Source of the DNA: Flavivirga rizhaonensis
GTDB taxonomy: Bacteria; Bacteroidota; Bacteroidia; Flavobacteriales; Flavobacteriaceae
Reading direction: 5' to 3'
Length of the DNA stretch: 64,000 bases
Assembly: GCF_004791695.1 (NCBI RefSeq)
Contig: NZ_SRSO01000015.1
Coordinates: forward strand, 49,615 to 113,614
A program made the translations under genes and the position numbers. Of this stretch, positions 52,472-62,914 are shown in pieces. The notes beneath the pieces are model-generated. The model saw only the letters and a program-made list of their open reading frames with translations, was not told the DNA's origin and searched no databases. Numbering within the stretch: the first letter of the stretch is position 1; each line of letters opens with the position of its first letter.

Positions 52472-54823
52472 TTATTTTAATATCTCAAAACTGCGCTTAA
52501 CCTCATTCCCAAACTCATCCACAACAGTAATCGTGTGATCCCCTTGCTTTGGTATAATTGCCATATCATGGATGTCTTTAGTATTTCCAATAAACGTACT
52601 ATCAATATACCAAAACAAAGTGCTTTCAGGTTTAGAATGTGCTATTTTTAAAATAAGATCATTGGTTTTTCCATCAAAATCTTTAGGTAAGAAAATGGCA
52701 TTATTTTCTTTTGGATAAATAAATTCCATTGAAGCATTAGTTGCTCCTATACAATCACTTCTGAATTTAGGAAGCGGTTTGTAAAAAGGGTTTTTAGTTT
52801 TGTAATAATAGGCCATTAAAGGAGGTAAAACAAACCAAGGTTTGTGAATGATATTACTTAAATCTTCACAAGAAGCATTTACTTGAAACGATTCGTTGTT
52901 ATCTACATGGATTAATACATGATAGGGACATGGTTTTGTTTTTAAGCCACTAACTTGAATAAACTTTTGTTCAATAGTATTACAATTAGGAGACGTTCTA
53001 TGGCCGCTTTGTTTACAAATATTTATCTCTTGCATTTCATCAAAAGGTTTTGAAAACCAGTTACTATTTGGTAGTAGATCAAACACATCAAATAAAATGG
53101 GAGCTGCTGTTTGTACACCAACTAAGCCTGGTCGTCCTTCTCCATCGGCATTGCCAACCCAAACCCCAACAACATAATCTTTAGTTGTACCAATAGCCCA
53201 GGCATCCCTAAACCCAAAACTAGTACCTGTTTTCCACGCGACCTGTTTAGAACCATCAAAAAACTCCCAACTTTCATCACTTTCAGGCCTGTTTACTTCT
53301 TTTAAACTTTCATAAGTCAAATAAATAGATGCGGCATCAAAAAGTGTTTTGTCACTAGTCTTATCTCCAAACTCAATATTGTCTGAAGCTAAAAAAGTAG
53401 GTTCGCAAAATTCATTTGTAAAATATTCGCTGGAAGTTTCTGAAAAATGATTTAAGGTTGAAGAGAGTGCTGCATAACTTTTGCATAAATCCCAGAGATT
53501 ACTTTCTGCGCCTCCTAAAATAAGTGACAACCCATAATGGTTTGCATTATACTTCAAGTCTTTTAACTGTAAAGCTTTTAAATAATGGTGGAATCTGTCT
53601 AGACCAAACTCCTGAAGCATTCTAACAGCAGGAACATTTAACGAACGTGATAAAGCTCTACTTGCTGGAATAGCACCGTCGTAGGTTTTGTTGTAATTCT
53701 CTGGATTATAACTACCAAACTGAGTAGGAACGTCTGCTACCAAAGTATTAGGTAATAAATCTCCAGCATCTAACATGGCTGCATATAAAAAAGGTTTTAA
53801 AATGCTACCTGTACTTCTTGGTTTATTTATAATGTCAACATCTTTTTGATGGGCTTTATCCGTAGGTGTGTTACCTACGTAAGCCAAAACCTGCCTGGTC
53901 TTTACATCTAAAACTAACACGGCTGCATTATAAATTTCATTCTGGCTTAATTGATTATAATGGTTTTTTATAATATAGTTTACACGTTGTTGAAGTTTAG
54001 AGTCAATAGTTGTTTTTACTCGTTTGCCATGGTTGGTTTTAGATACTCTTTGTAATAGATGAGGTGCTATTTGTGGTAGTGGATACGGTTTTTGAGGTAA
54101 GCCTTCAGCAATTGATAGTTTATAGGTTAAAGAATCAATCAAGGCGTTTTCTAAAAGTTTTTTTAAAAGACGATCACGTTTTTTTAATAATCGGTCTTGG
54201 TTTTTCCCTGGATAAATTAAACTAGGGGCATTTGGTAAAATGGCTAGTGTAGCACTTTCCGCCCAAGATAATTGATTGGCGCTTCTATTAAAATAACGCC
54301 ATGAAGCAGCATCTAACCCAACAACATTTCCTCCAAAAGGAGCATGGCTACTATAATAGGATAATATTTTGTTTTTGGATTCTCGTAACTCTAATCGAGT
54401 CGCCAAAATAATTTCTTTAAGCTTTTCGAAATAGGTTCTTGATTGCCCTTTTCTCGACAATCGAATTACTTGCTGTGTAATGGTACTTCCACCTCGTTTT
54501 ACAGAACCAGATTTTAAATTATCCCTTAATGCTTTATAGATAGATATGGGGTTGAAACCAGGATGTTTATAAAAGTATTCATCTTCAAATTGAACGATAC
54601 AAGCTTTAAATTTTTCAGGAATACTATCGTTTTGAGGAAATCGCCATTGGCCATCTTTGGCAATTTGGGCACCTAATAATTCATTATTTGAACTAGTAAT
54701 AACGGTTGTTGTAGGATCTTTAAAAAGTTGTTCTGGTAGACAGAAATAATAAGCAATCAACAGCACAGCTAATATTGCCGATTTAATTTTACGGGTCTTT
54801 ATGTAGTTTATTATTCTTGTCAC
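52472..54823 (-). CDS. pbpC: Penicillin-binding protein 1C
   Basis: 783 residues. N-terminal membrane helix (IKSAILAVLLIAYYFCLP), then the glycosyltransferase 51 domain (about 60-220, with EDEYFYKHPGFN and GGSTITQQVIRLSRKGQSRTYFEKLKEIILATRLE). The transpeptidase domain has Ser-x-x-Lys in STGSILKPF, SxN in SRSLNVPAV and KTG in VAWKTGTSFGFRDAWA. A C-terminal BiPBP_C beta domain ends it. It builds and repairs peptidoglycan. In many bacteria it is linked to an alpha-2-macroglobulin gene, here found about 1.2 kb upstream on the same strand. Confidence 0.93.
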   Translation of the reverse strand: MTRIINYIKTRKIKSAILAVLLIAYYFCLPEQLFKDPTTTVITSSNNELLGAQIAKDGQWRFPQNDSIPEKFKACIVQFEDEYFYKHPGFNPISIYKALRDNLKSGSVKRGGSTITQQVIRLSRKGQSRTYFEKLKEIILATRLELRESKNKILSYYSSHAPFGGNVVGLDAASWRYFNRSANQLSWAESATLAILPNAPSLIYPGKNQDRLLKKRDRLLKKLLENALIDSLTYKLSIAEGLPQKPYPLPQIAPHLLQRVSKTNHGKRVKTTIDSKLQQRVNYIIKNHYNQLSQNEIYNAAVLVLDVKTRQVLAYVGNTPTDKAHQKDVDIINKPRSTGSILKPFLYAAMLDAGDLLPNTLVADVPTQFGSYNPENYNKTYDGAIPASRALSRSLNVPAVRMLQEFGLDRFHHYLKALQLKDLKYNANHYGLSLILGGAESNLWDLCKSYAALSSTLNHFSETSSEYFTNEFCEPTFLASDNIEFGDKTSDKTLFDAASIYLTYESLKEVNRPESDESWEFFDGSKQVAWKTGTSFGFRDAWAIGTTKDYVVGVWVGNADGEGRPGLVGVQTAAPILFDVFDLLPNSNWFSKPFDEMQEINICKQSGHRTSPNCNTIEQKFIQVSGLKTKPCPYHVLIHVDNNESFQVNASCEDLSNIIHKPWFVLPPLMAYYYKTKNPFYKPLPKFRSDCIGATNASMEFIYPKENNAIFLPKDFDGKTNDLILKIAHSKPESTLFWYIDSTFIGNTKDIHDMAIIPKQGDHTITVVDEFGNEVKRSFEILK

Positions 54824-54869
54824 TTTTTAGTTTAATTCTCATTCTTTTAAATAGAAAGTAGATTCTATT

Positions 54870-55205
54870 TCAAGTCTTAGAAATAGAAGACGAGGAGGTT
54901 TTAAACTCATACTCTCGTTCTACTTTACATATTTTCACATTGTACCAATTATACCATTCGGTTTTTCCTTTTAGTTGTGCTTGCAAATGTTCGCTTTGTT
55001 GTTTCCAATTTTTTATAGCGTCTAAGCTTTTCCAATAACTTACAGTTATGCCAACATCGTTTCGAGCGCTGTCTATTCCTAAATACCCATCCTGTTGTTT
55101 TGCTAGAGCTTCCATTTTATCAGCCATTTCAGAGTAGCCTTCAATAGTTTTAGCATGGGTTGATGTAAAAATGACTGCATAATAAGGTTCAAAATCTTTG
55201 TTCAT
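54870..55205 (-). CDS. Antibiotic biosynthesis monooxygenase (ABM)-domain protein
   Basis: A 111-residue single-domain alpha+beta barrel protein: YAVIFTSTHAKTIEGYSEMADKMEALAKQQDGYLGIDSARNDVGITVSYWKSLDAIKNWKQQSEH is a typical ABM-fold sequence. Such small dimers include heme-degrading and quinol-oxidising monooxygenases, and many with unknown substrate; no diagnostic heme-binding motif was recognised. It follows the DUF2071 gene by 6 bp. Confidence 0.78.
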   Translation of the reverse strand: MNKDFEPYYAVIFTSTHAKTIEGYSEMADKMEALAKQQDGYLGIDSARNDVGITVSYWKSLDAIKNWKQQSEHLQAQLKGKTEWYNWYNVKICKVEREYEFKTSSSSISKT

Positions 55206-55211
55206 ATTTTT

Positions 55212-55943
55212 TTAAAGGTCTGTTATTGGTAGTTTTCTTTTTCCCCAGGTTAATACTTGTACACCACTGGAATAATGAACTTTGTCCGGGTTATTATTTA
55301 TTAAATGGCTAAATCTAGGGTAGTATAAATCTAGTTTTTTAACCATGATTGATTGCATGGGCCATTCAATATGATGTACATCGTATTCAATAATATGTTT
55401 TTTGTGGTCTTGAAAAACTGCATACCGTTCGGTTAGCCATAAATCGGTTTCATCTTTTTTGGGAGCTGTGTCTTCTAGGTTATATTCAATATGAAATGAG
55501 TCCTTAAACGTTTCGTTTTTTGATGTGTAAACAGAGTTGTCTCGACTCATTTTTGAATATTGATAAGGGAATTTAGACATCATTTTTAAAACCTTGCAAG
55601 AAGATCGTTTACTGCCTTCCATATTTAAAAAGTAGACACTTGGTTTACCATTATAGATAATATAAACTCTAATATTAATTTCAAAAAAATCTGAAATATA
55701 AGACACTTTAGGAAGGTTTTTGATCCCTATATTATTCATGTTAAACGCGACCAGGCTTACCCATGTTTTATCATTAATAATATCTGGTTTTATGCCTTTT
55801 GGAAGAAAAGAAATTATTAACTTAGGATTTACTTCCCAATGTAAAAAAACGGCTTTATTCCATTCTTGATAATACATCCAAGGACGGTCTGGGTATGTAA
55901 ACAAGCGATGCTCTTTTTGTTTTAATATACCTTTTGTATTCAT
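55212..55943 (-). CDS. DUF2071 (YqjF-like) protein
   Basis: 243 residues, cytoplasmic, matching the DUF2071 pattern: WNKAVFLHWEVNPKLIISFLPKGIKPDIINDKTWVSLVAFNMNNIGI, the strand FFEINIRVYIIYNGKPSVYFLNMEGSK, and WLTERYAVFQ. The fold is acetoacetate-decarboxylase-like but no catalytic lysine is obvious. Function unknown. It is paired with the ABM-domain gene, so the two may act together on a small molecule. Confidence 0.75.
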   Translation of the reverse strand: MNTKGILKQKEHRLFTYPDRPWMYYQEWNKAVFLHWEVNPKLIISFLPKGIKPDIINDKTWVSLVAFNMNNIGIKNLPKVSYISDFFEINIRVYIIYNGKPSVYFLNMEGSKRSSCKVLKMMSKFPYQYSKMSRDNSVYTSKNETFKDSFHIEYNLEDTAPKKDETDLWLTERYAVFQDHKKHIIEYDVHHIEWPMQSIMVKKLDLYYPRFSHLINNNPDKVHYSSGVQVLTWGKRKLPITDL

Positions 55944-56063
55944 AAAACGTATTGATAAGGTTTTACTAAGACTTCCGTTTTTGATTTCTTTTAGAAACCA
56001 AATTCACCTTCCCCCCTTGTAAATAAGGGAAAGAAACTTAATCAGAATTTTTAATTTATATTA

Positions 56064-59000
56064 TTACTTCTCAACAGTAACCCACCTTCCTTTTGTTCTT
56101 ACCAAATATTCATTGTCATACATGGCTTCAGCTTGTACACCAGGTAAATAATAAGTTCCTAAATATGATGCATTCAGCATAACGTTAAATGTTTTAGTAC
56201 TCTGTCTTCCTTTTCGTTGTAAATCGAAATAAAAATTAACACGATCGTCTCTAATATCTGTGAATCTCGCTTGGCTGGTTGTTGTATTTCCAAAATCTGT
56301 AAAACGGGTATTCACGATTTCCCAACCTGATGGGAATATCTGTGTTAATGCCACATCGTTAATAGCTTCATTTTTAAGATTGCTAACTTTTACTGTTGCT
56401 ACAAAATCTTGCCCTTGTTGTAGTTTGGAGATATTAATTGCATTTCCTATTAAGTTTTTATATTGTATAGAAACACTCAACCCGCGTTGTTCAGCCAGTT
56501 CTTGTCCAAGCGGTAATTTTCCGGAATTTAAAACGCGTACATAAACAATGTTGTCTTTATTATTGGTAAAGGATAATGTGTTTTCTCCATCAACAACATT
56601 TAATTCGCGTTGAGCAATCGCACTTTTAGAGTTTATGGTTTCTGTTTTTCCGCTTATAGTATAACTTACATTAAGCGCTTTTCCTCCGTTGGCATTTACC
56701 ATTTTTGCAATAGCCAACAAACTATAAGCTGTTGTTTGGGTGCTCATCCAGCGATTACTTGATAAGTCCTTAGCAATATATTGAGACAATTCGCGTCTTT
56801 TTGGGTTTTTAGTAAGCACCATTGTTTCTAAAGCCATGGCGCGATTTCTATCAACAGAACCGTAAGTGTAATAGTTGTAACGAACAGGTTTAAAGTTAAT
56901 ATTTGCTGATTTAGAAATAGAATCGCTTGCCTCTTTTTGACCTGCTAATGCATATGCTGCTGCTAATCGCCATTTGGCTTCATTCGATATTTCGCTAAAC
57001 TCACGCAATCTATTCATGGCAGCTAAATCTGCTTGTCCAGCTAATGCTAAGGTGTACAGTCTGTAAGCTTGTGCTAGATCGGAATTATACGATCGATAGC
57101 TAGGCCTCCAATCTCTTGCTGTTTGTTGTTGGTATTTAATCCAATTGCTTTTAAAGGTAAGCGGTAAAACAAACCCTTTCTTTTCGGCTTCAAGCATAAA
57201 ATGGCCTGCATAACTGGTTCCCCAATCATTACTATCGTTTTCTCCCATCCAATAACTTAAACCACCGCTTGGTTTTTGAAAATGACCTAAACGTTTAATC
57301 CCATTTTCAATATTGCTTTTAATTTTCTGCTTTTTATCGTGTGTTAAATCGAAAATATCATTTAAAAATAACTGCGGGAATACGCTCGATGTCGTTTGCT
57401 CTACACATCCGTGTGGGTATTGAATCAGGTATTGTAATCTGCGCGAAAAATCCATTGGAGGCATGGTAGAAAACTCTAAGGTTGCAGAGTTAGTTCCATA
57501 AACTCCAAATGTTGAAAATGCTATAGATTCTGATGCGTTTGCTTCTAAAGTTTTGTCTATTGGTTTTGATGTAATAGGGTTTGGGTTTATAACATCCAGT
57601 TCAACTTTATAAGTCGATTTTTCACCATTCCCAGAGGCAATCACTTCTACAGTATTAAAGCCTTTTGCTTTACTAACATCCAATTCAAAATAGGTCATTT
57701 TTTCATCTGGATTCGCAAAAGTGAGTGTTTTTGATTTGTCGCCAACAACAGAAATCCCATTGCTTAGTTTCAAGCTAATGTTTACGTTTTTCACTTTAGA
57801 TTCCATTGCGAAAACAGTAACGGGAAGCGTAACTTTTTCACCTGGGCTTAATTTTCGTGGAAGCGATGCTAATACCATTAAAGGTTTTTTTACTTTAACC
57901 GTTTTGTCTGTACTTCCGTAAGCTTCGGTTGTATTGTTTCCAGCAATGACCATGGTTCTCACAGACCCGATGTAATTTGGCATTTTTATTTTATGCGTTT
58001 TACTATCACCTGCGTTTAAAGTAAAAGGACCTAAAAAAGTAACTACAGGTTTAAAACGATTTGCTTTTTTGTTCTTTCCACTGGCAGCACTTCCATCACC
58101 ACCTATTGCAAATACTTGATCTATACTACCTGAATAAGCACCAATAACATCATCAAAAATATCCCAGGTTTTTACTCCTAAAGCTTCGCGAGCATAAAAA
58201 GAACTCCAGGCATTTGGTGTTTTAAAACGTGTTAAATCCAATAGGCCTTCTTCAACCATAGCGATAGTATAAGTCATGGCTTTATTGTTTTTTTCTGAAA
58301 TAGTGACCTTAAATTCTTGTTTAGGACTTAAGGTTTCAGGCATTTTTAATTCAGGTTCTAACTTCGTTTTTGGGTCTTCAACCATGATCGGGATAACTCC
58401 AAATAAACGAATTGGTAAATCGTTTGCCGAAATAGCATGTGGTTGCAATAGTGAAATATTAATGAATACATTAGGAGCCATTTCTGAGGTTACTGGAATA
58501 TCTACAGTAGTTTCACCTGGTTTTGTTTTCACCCATTTGTGCTCTAATACTTCAGTACCGTTTTCAATACTTACTAATGCACGTCCTTCACTGCCTGATT
58601 GAAATGTTATTTTAGCAGTTTCTCCAACATTGTATTTTTCTTTGTCTGCAGAAAAAACGAGCATTTTTGCAGCATCTTTATTACTAGAAGATGAGTTTTG
58701 CCACCAGTTTTTATAAAAATAGGCTGTTCTTCCTGTAGCATGACCACTAACAGGATCTTTAATTCTTATAAGGTAACGCCCGCGTTCGCCATCTGGAATG
58801 TTTATGTTTAATGTTGCTTTTCCGTTAGCATTGGTACTTATTTTAGAGTTTAAATACGGTCTGTGGTAGCTACTGGACACATAACTTGATAAGTTGTCGT
58901 AAGACGAATTCCACCACCAACGCCATTCAATTTTATAAACCTTTACTTCCAGATTGTTTCGTTTTACGGGGTTTCCCTTAGCATCTACCACCACTAAATC

Positions 59001-61628
59001 AAAGCTTTGGTTTTCGTCTGTGTAATAGGAACCGTAGGCATTGCCTTTTGGTGAACGTAACCCGACAAAAGACTCGTAAGGAGCGTATTGTTTTGTGAAT
59101 GCGTCTAAAGAGAAATCACCACCATTTTCGAAGGCTCTTACTAAAAATTGAACGTTTAACATGCCTGGGGCATTTTTACCAACAGCTATTTTATTAGTGA
59201 TTTTAGCTTGCCCTTGCTCATTTACTTTCCCTTCAAAAACATTAATTTCTTCAGTATTAAATTGACGAGTAGGATCATTAAATATATAGCCTTTATATTT
59301 TTTAAAGCCAGCATGCGAACTACTGAATTTTGCTTTTATTTCGGCCTTTAGGTTTTTCCCGGGAGTACCATGAAGCCACTTTATATCTAGATTTCCTTTT
59401 AAAGGTTCTGTACTGGAAAGCACATCATTTTCAAAATCAACTTTAATTTTTAAACGATTAGGTTTAACGGTTTCAATTTTTAAACCCTTATGAAACGTAG
59501 CGCCTCCAACAGAGACCTTGGCATTGTAATTTCCTGTTTTATCTTCTGAAGATGTAGGAACCGTAAAGTTGAAAAAATTATTAACGTTATCTGTAGTAAC
59601 GTTTTTAAAAACTAATTTTCCGTTAGGATCGGTAATTTCAAGTTTTACAGGATGCTGTTTAGGAAGATTATTGGCTTTATCATTTAACATGAATGTTAAG
59701 TGTAAGGTGTCTCCAGGTCGCCAAACACCACGTTCCCCATAAATATAGCCTTTGAGCCCTCGTTGTAATCTATTCCCAGAAACATCAAATTTGCTTAATG
59801 ATAAAGAATTACCGTCGTGAAGTTTTATGTAACTAACATTATTGCCTTTTGAAACAATCGCAAATGCGGCATGTTTTTCGGCATCAATCGTGGTTAAGCC
59901 GTCTTTGTCTGTAGTTGTTTCTTCTAGTTTTTGTTGTTGGAAGTTATAAAGAGATACCGTTGCGTTGGCTTCTGGATTGGTATTTAAAATATTTGTAACA
60001 GCAAAGTAATACGAATTGTTGGCGCCTCGTTTTGCGATTACTCCCAGGTTTGAAGCGATTAGGTTTTGAGATGTAATGCGGTTTTCGTTATAGTATGCAC
60101 TATGACAAGGATTGTCTCGTTCACGCCAGTTGTATGAATAGTTTCTGTAGTTGTAATTCAGATTGTTCCAGTAGGCTTCTTCTCTTAGCTCTTCATCTTC
60201 AATAGTTTCTTCGCCGTAATCTTCTTCATAGTATTCCTCATCATAATAATCCTCCCCATTTTCAACGTTATTTACATTAACAACCGCATTGCAGTCATAC
60301 AATGAATAACTTTTATTAAAACTAACTTCCACACGGTAAATAGCACCTGGATCGGCTTTAAAAAACTTTGAAAGATCGATACTGTAAGCTTTCCATTTGC
60401 CTGTGTTTTCTGTTTCTGATACTAATGGAATGGTTTTTTTTGCAATACGACGCCCTACTTTTCTAATCTCATGGCTATTATTACTATTCATGTTATTGTC
60501 TTGTAAAAACTGAAGAATGTTATCTTCAAAAATTTTAATAACTCGAACGTCAACAGCACTCAAATTAACAGCTTCGAAATTGAATTTTAGTTGTTCCGAA
60601 TTTGGTAAAATACTACCGTTGCTAATTAAACGTACTTGTGGTTTTAATTCTTCAAAACCAATGATTTCAGAAAAAGGTTTTTTAAGTTTTATACCATCTA
60701 TATTTTTAATGCCCTGGAAAACATCTACTTGAATATTACCTACTAATTTAGTGCCCGGATATACTTTTAATACATTGCCATCAACGACATATTTTGGTTT
60801 TTTTGCATTTTGAATTGATACTAAACCATCAAAGTTTTGTTGTTTTTTTAGTGGATCTGAAAAATTGATTAATAAATGTTGCTCAGGCGATTGAATAACA
60901 TCCGTTTTAGTAATTGTAAAATTGTTTACTCCTGGAATAATTATCTTGTTTTCTCCTTTGTTTTCGGCCTCGATAGATTTCCCGTTCCAGGAAACAATAA
61001 TATCACTATCATCTGTTAAACGATTTATACTATCTATTTTAAAATCGAAAACCTTGCTTTTTTCATTTGCTTCATTAAATACAATATTTAAGTTATTTCC
61101 ATTTTGAGAGGCTTTTACTAATTGTTTAGCATGGTCTAGAGAAATAACATCAGCCGATTTAATAACACCTTCTAAGTACTGCCATTTTTTACTATAAGAT
61201 TGAATATTATTAGTAACAATATTGAAGCTTGGCGTAATGGTTTTAAACTGAAACGTATACGTTTTAAAATCTTTAGGAATGTCTTTGTAGATATCATCAA
61301 GTTTAACCGTAACAGCATATTCAGTAGCAGGTTGAAGTGGTTCATCTGGAGTAAATAATAAGGCATGCTTATTGGCTACCATTAATTTTCCCTGTACATG
61401 AGGTTTTATAGAAACGATAGGGTCAGTAATCTCTTGACCCATTTCCCAACCTTCAACATCTTCGGTTAAACTTATTTCAATGGGACTCATCACTGATGTT
61501 AAACCAGATGAAGTGAAGCTTATGTAATCTTTGAATTTAAAAAGGTTATCAGTTTCAGTGACTTTCTTTTTACAGGATAGAGCTAACATAATAAGTACTA
61601 TGAGAGCAAATGACTTTTTTAATAGCAT
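56064..61628 (-). CDS. Bacterial alpha-2-macroglobulin family lipoprotein with thioester
   Basis: 1854 residues. Lipoprotein signal with Cys19 (LIMLALSCKKK), then macroglobulin-like beta domains (MG2 about residues 600-710, with GERGVWRPGDTLHLTF), a bait-like variable segment, and the A2M domain (about 1165-1260: LPNAG-type region FLGPFTLNAGDSKTHKIKMPNYIGSVRTMV). The thioester motif is C-V-E-Q at Cys1408 (YPHGCVEQTTSS), within the alpha/alpha toroid (1390-1680). It traps incoming proteases in the periplasm. A D/E/Y-rich stretch at about 465-495 is unusual. It is linked to pbpC, the classic partner. Confidence 0.93.
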   Translation of the reverse strand: MLLKKSFALIVLIMLALSCKKKVTETDNLFKFKDYISFTSSGLTSVMSPIEISLTEDVEGWEMGQEITDPIVSIKPHVQGKLMVANKHALLFTPDEPLQPATEYAVTVKLDDIYKDIPKDFKTYTFQFKTITPSFNIVTNNIQSYSKKWQYLEGVIKSADVISLDHAKQLVKASQNGNNLNIVFNEANEKSKVFDFKIDSINRLTDDSDIIVSWNGKSIEAENKGENKIIIPGVNNFTITKTDVIQSPEQHLLINFSDPLKKQQNFDGLVSIQNAKKPKYVVDGNVLKVYPGTKLVGNIQVDVFQGIKNIDGIKLKKPFSEIIGFEELKPQVRLISNGSILPNSEQLKFNFEAVNLSAVDVRVIKIFEDNILQFLQDNNMNSNNSHEIRKVGRRIAKKTIPLVSETENTGKWKAYSIDLSKFFKADPGAIYRVEVSFNKSYSLYDCNAVVNVNNVENGEDYYDEEYYEEDYGEETIEDEELREEAYWNNLNYNYRNYSYNWRERDNPCHSAYYNENRITSQNLIASNLGVIAKRGANNSYYFAVTNILNTNPEANATVSLYNFQQQKLEETTTDKDGLTTIDAEKHAAFAIVSKGNNVSYIKLHDGNSLSLSKFDVSGNRLQRGLKGYIYGERGVWRPGDTLHLTFMLNDKANNLPKQHPVKLEITDPNGKLVFKNVTTDNVNNFFNFTVPTSSEDKTGNYNAKVSVGGATFHKGLKIETVKPNRLKIKVDFENDVLSSTEPLKGNLDIKWLHGTPGKNLKAEIKAKFSSSHAGFKKYKGYIFNDPTRQFNTEEINVFEGKVNEQGQAKITNKIAVGKNAPGMLNVQFLVRAFENGGDFSLDAFTKQYAPYESFVGLRSPKGNAYGSYYTDENQSFDLVVVDAKGNPVKRNNLEVKVYKIEWRWWWNSSYDNLSSYVSSSYHRPYLNSKISTNANGKATLNINIPDGERGRYLIRIKDPVSGHATGRTAYFYKNWWQNSSSSNKDAAKMLVFSADKEKYNVGETAKITFQSGSEGRALVSIENGTEVLEHKWVKTKPGETTVDIPVTSEMAPNVFINISLLQPHAISANDLPIRLFGVIPIMVEDPKTKLEPELKMPETLSPKQEFKVTISEKNNKAMTYTIAMVEEGLLDLTRFKTPNAWSSFYAREALGVKTWDIFDDVIGAYSGSIDQVFAIGGDGSAASGKNKKANRFKPVVTFLGPFTLNAGDSKTHKIKMPNYIGSVRTMVIAGNNTTEAYGSTDKTVKVKKPLMVLASLPRKLSPGEKVTLPVTVFAMESKVKNVNISLKLSNGISVVGDKSKTLTFANPDEKMTYFELDVSKAKGFNTVEVIASGNGEKSTYKVELDVINPNPITSKPIDKTLEANASESIAFSTFGVYGTNSATLEFSTMPPMDFSRRLQYLIQYPHGCVEQTTSSVFPQLFLNDIFDLTHDKKQKIKSNIENGIKRLGHFQKPSGGLSYWMGENDSNDWGTSYAGHFMLEAEKKGFVLPLTFKSNWIKYQQQTARDWRPSYRSYNSDLAQAYRLYTLALAGQADLAAMNRLREFSEISNEAKWRLAAAYALAGQKEASDSISKSANINFKPVRYNYYTYGSVDRNRAMALETMVLTKNPKRRELSQYIAKDLSSNRWMSTQTTAYSLLAIAKMVNANGGKALNVSYTISGKTETINSKSAIAQRELNVVDGENTLSFTNNKDNIVYVRVLNSGKLPLGQELAEQRGLSVSIQYKNLIGNAINISKLQQGQDFVATVKVSNLKNEAINDVALTQIFPSGWEIVNTRFTDFGNTTTSQARFTDIRDDRVNFYFDLQRKGRQSTKTFNVMLNASYLGTYYLPGVQAEAMYDNEYLVRTKGRWVTVEK

Positions 61629-61752
61629 AAGCGATGGTTTTAAATGAAAAAATAACTTGAAAAAAGAAAGTGTAGGCTGTTTCTTGTTAAACTAGTTACG
61701 TTCTAATTTTATTCTTTAGATTTTGAGTTGTTGTTAAATTATTCTTAAAAGC

Positions 61753-62811
61753 TTAATTTTTATAAATGTCGATTAATAATTCGCCTTTATCATTCATTGT
61801 TGCTCTGTACATGCCAGCGGTATTAAATTCTGCAACCATATTTCCGTTTTTATCAACGGCTATAATACCTCCAGTGCCTCCTAAATTTGATAGTTTATTT
61901 TGAATAACTTCTTTGGCGGCTTCTTGTAAAGATAAATGTTTATATTCCATAAGAGCAGAAATATCGTGAGCGACCATAGCGCGAATAAAATACTCCCCCC
62001 AACCTGTGCAAGATATAGCACAAGTATTATTATTGGCATATGTGCCTGCTCCAATAATAGGAGAGTCCCCTATGCGTCCCCAGCGTTTATTGGTCATGCC
62101 TCCTGTGGATGTACCCGCAGCTAAGTTTCCATTTTTGTCAAGTGCTGCACATCCTACAGTTCCAAATTTAGAGTTTTTAATGTCTTCATCATAGAAGAAA
62201 GCTGTCTTGTCATCGTGATCTAATTCAAGTTTCTCAGATTCTTTTATTTTTTCAAGTGATTTATGACGTTTTTCAGTATAAAAATAATCAGGAGTAACCA
62301 TTTGTAGCCCTTGCTCTTTTGCAAAGGTATTGGCTCCATTTCCAGATAACATGACGTGCGGCGAATTGTCCATGATGGCTCTGGCTAAATTTATAGGATT
62401 TTTTACCGTAGTTGTTCCTGCTGATGCTCCAGCATTTAATGTTTTTCCGTCCATGATAGAAGCATCATGTTCGTTAGTTCCTGCATTGGTAAAAACAGCT
62501 CCTTTTCCAGCATTAAATAAAGGCGAATCTTCCATAACGTTAATCGTTTTTTGTACAGCATCCAAACTAGACCCTCCATGTTTTAAAATGTTATATCCAA
62601 CTTTAATAGCTTCCTCTAATGTTGCTTTATATGCGGCTTCCTTTTCTGCGGACATATTTTCTTTTAAAATAGTACCTGCCCCTCCGTGAATTATTATTGA
62701 AAACGCTTGTTTTGCTTTGTGCTGTTGCACATTTTCAGTAGGTAATTTCGATTCGTTTTTACAGGAGGTAAATATTAATAAAATCGAGACTAGATAAGCT
62801 AGTTTTTTCAT
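61753..62811 (-). CDS. Isoaspartyl peptidase/L-asparaginase (Ntn hydrolase), lipoprotein
   Basis: 352 residues with a lipoprotein signal (LLIFTSCKNE, Cys17) and an N-terminal IHGGAGTI block. The autoprocessing nucleophile is Thr218 in KFGTVGCAALDKNGNLAAGTSTGG, followed by the substrate arginine/glycine region RIGDSPIIGAGTYAN. The proenzyme splits itself before Thr218 into alpha and beta subunits. It removes isoaspartyl residues from peptides or hydrolyses asparagine, here in the periplasm or at the outer membrane. It is encoded 124 bp from the macroglobulin gene, same strand, without visible terminator between. Confidence 0.9.
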   Translation of the reverse strand: MKKLAYLVSILLIFTSCKNESKLPTENVQQHKAKQAFSIIIHGGAGTILKENMSAEKEAAYKATLEEAIKVGYNILKHGGSSLDAVQKTINVMEDSPLFNAGKGAVFTNAGTNEHDASIMDGKTLNAGASAGTTTVKNPINLARAIMDNSPHVMLSGNGANTFAKEQGLQMVTPDYFYTEKRHKSLEKIKESEKLELDHDDKTAFFYDEDIKNSKFGTVGCAALDKNGNLAAGTSTGGMTNKRWGRIGDSPIIGAGTYANNNTCAISCTGWGEYFIRAMVAHDISALMEYKHLSLQEAAKEVIQNKLSNLGGTGGIIAVDKNGNMVAEFNTAGMYRATMNDKGELLIDIYKN

Positions 62812-62914
62812 GATTAGTTATGGTGTTTTAATAGCAATAAAGTTAAGGTTAAGTTCATAATAAACCATAAAGTTAAATAAAACGTATATTTAAATATCCC
62901 AAATCACATAATTC

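Noticed and set aside
62846..62858. A 13-base match (AGGTTAAGTTCAT) to the first hairpin of the small RNAs, between the isoaspartyl peptidase and CAP genes
   Set aside because: The other hairpin arm, linker and terminator are absent; chance similarity in A+T-rich DNA is more likely.
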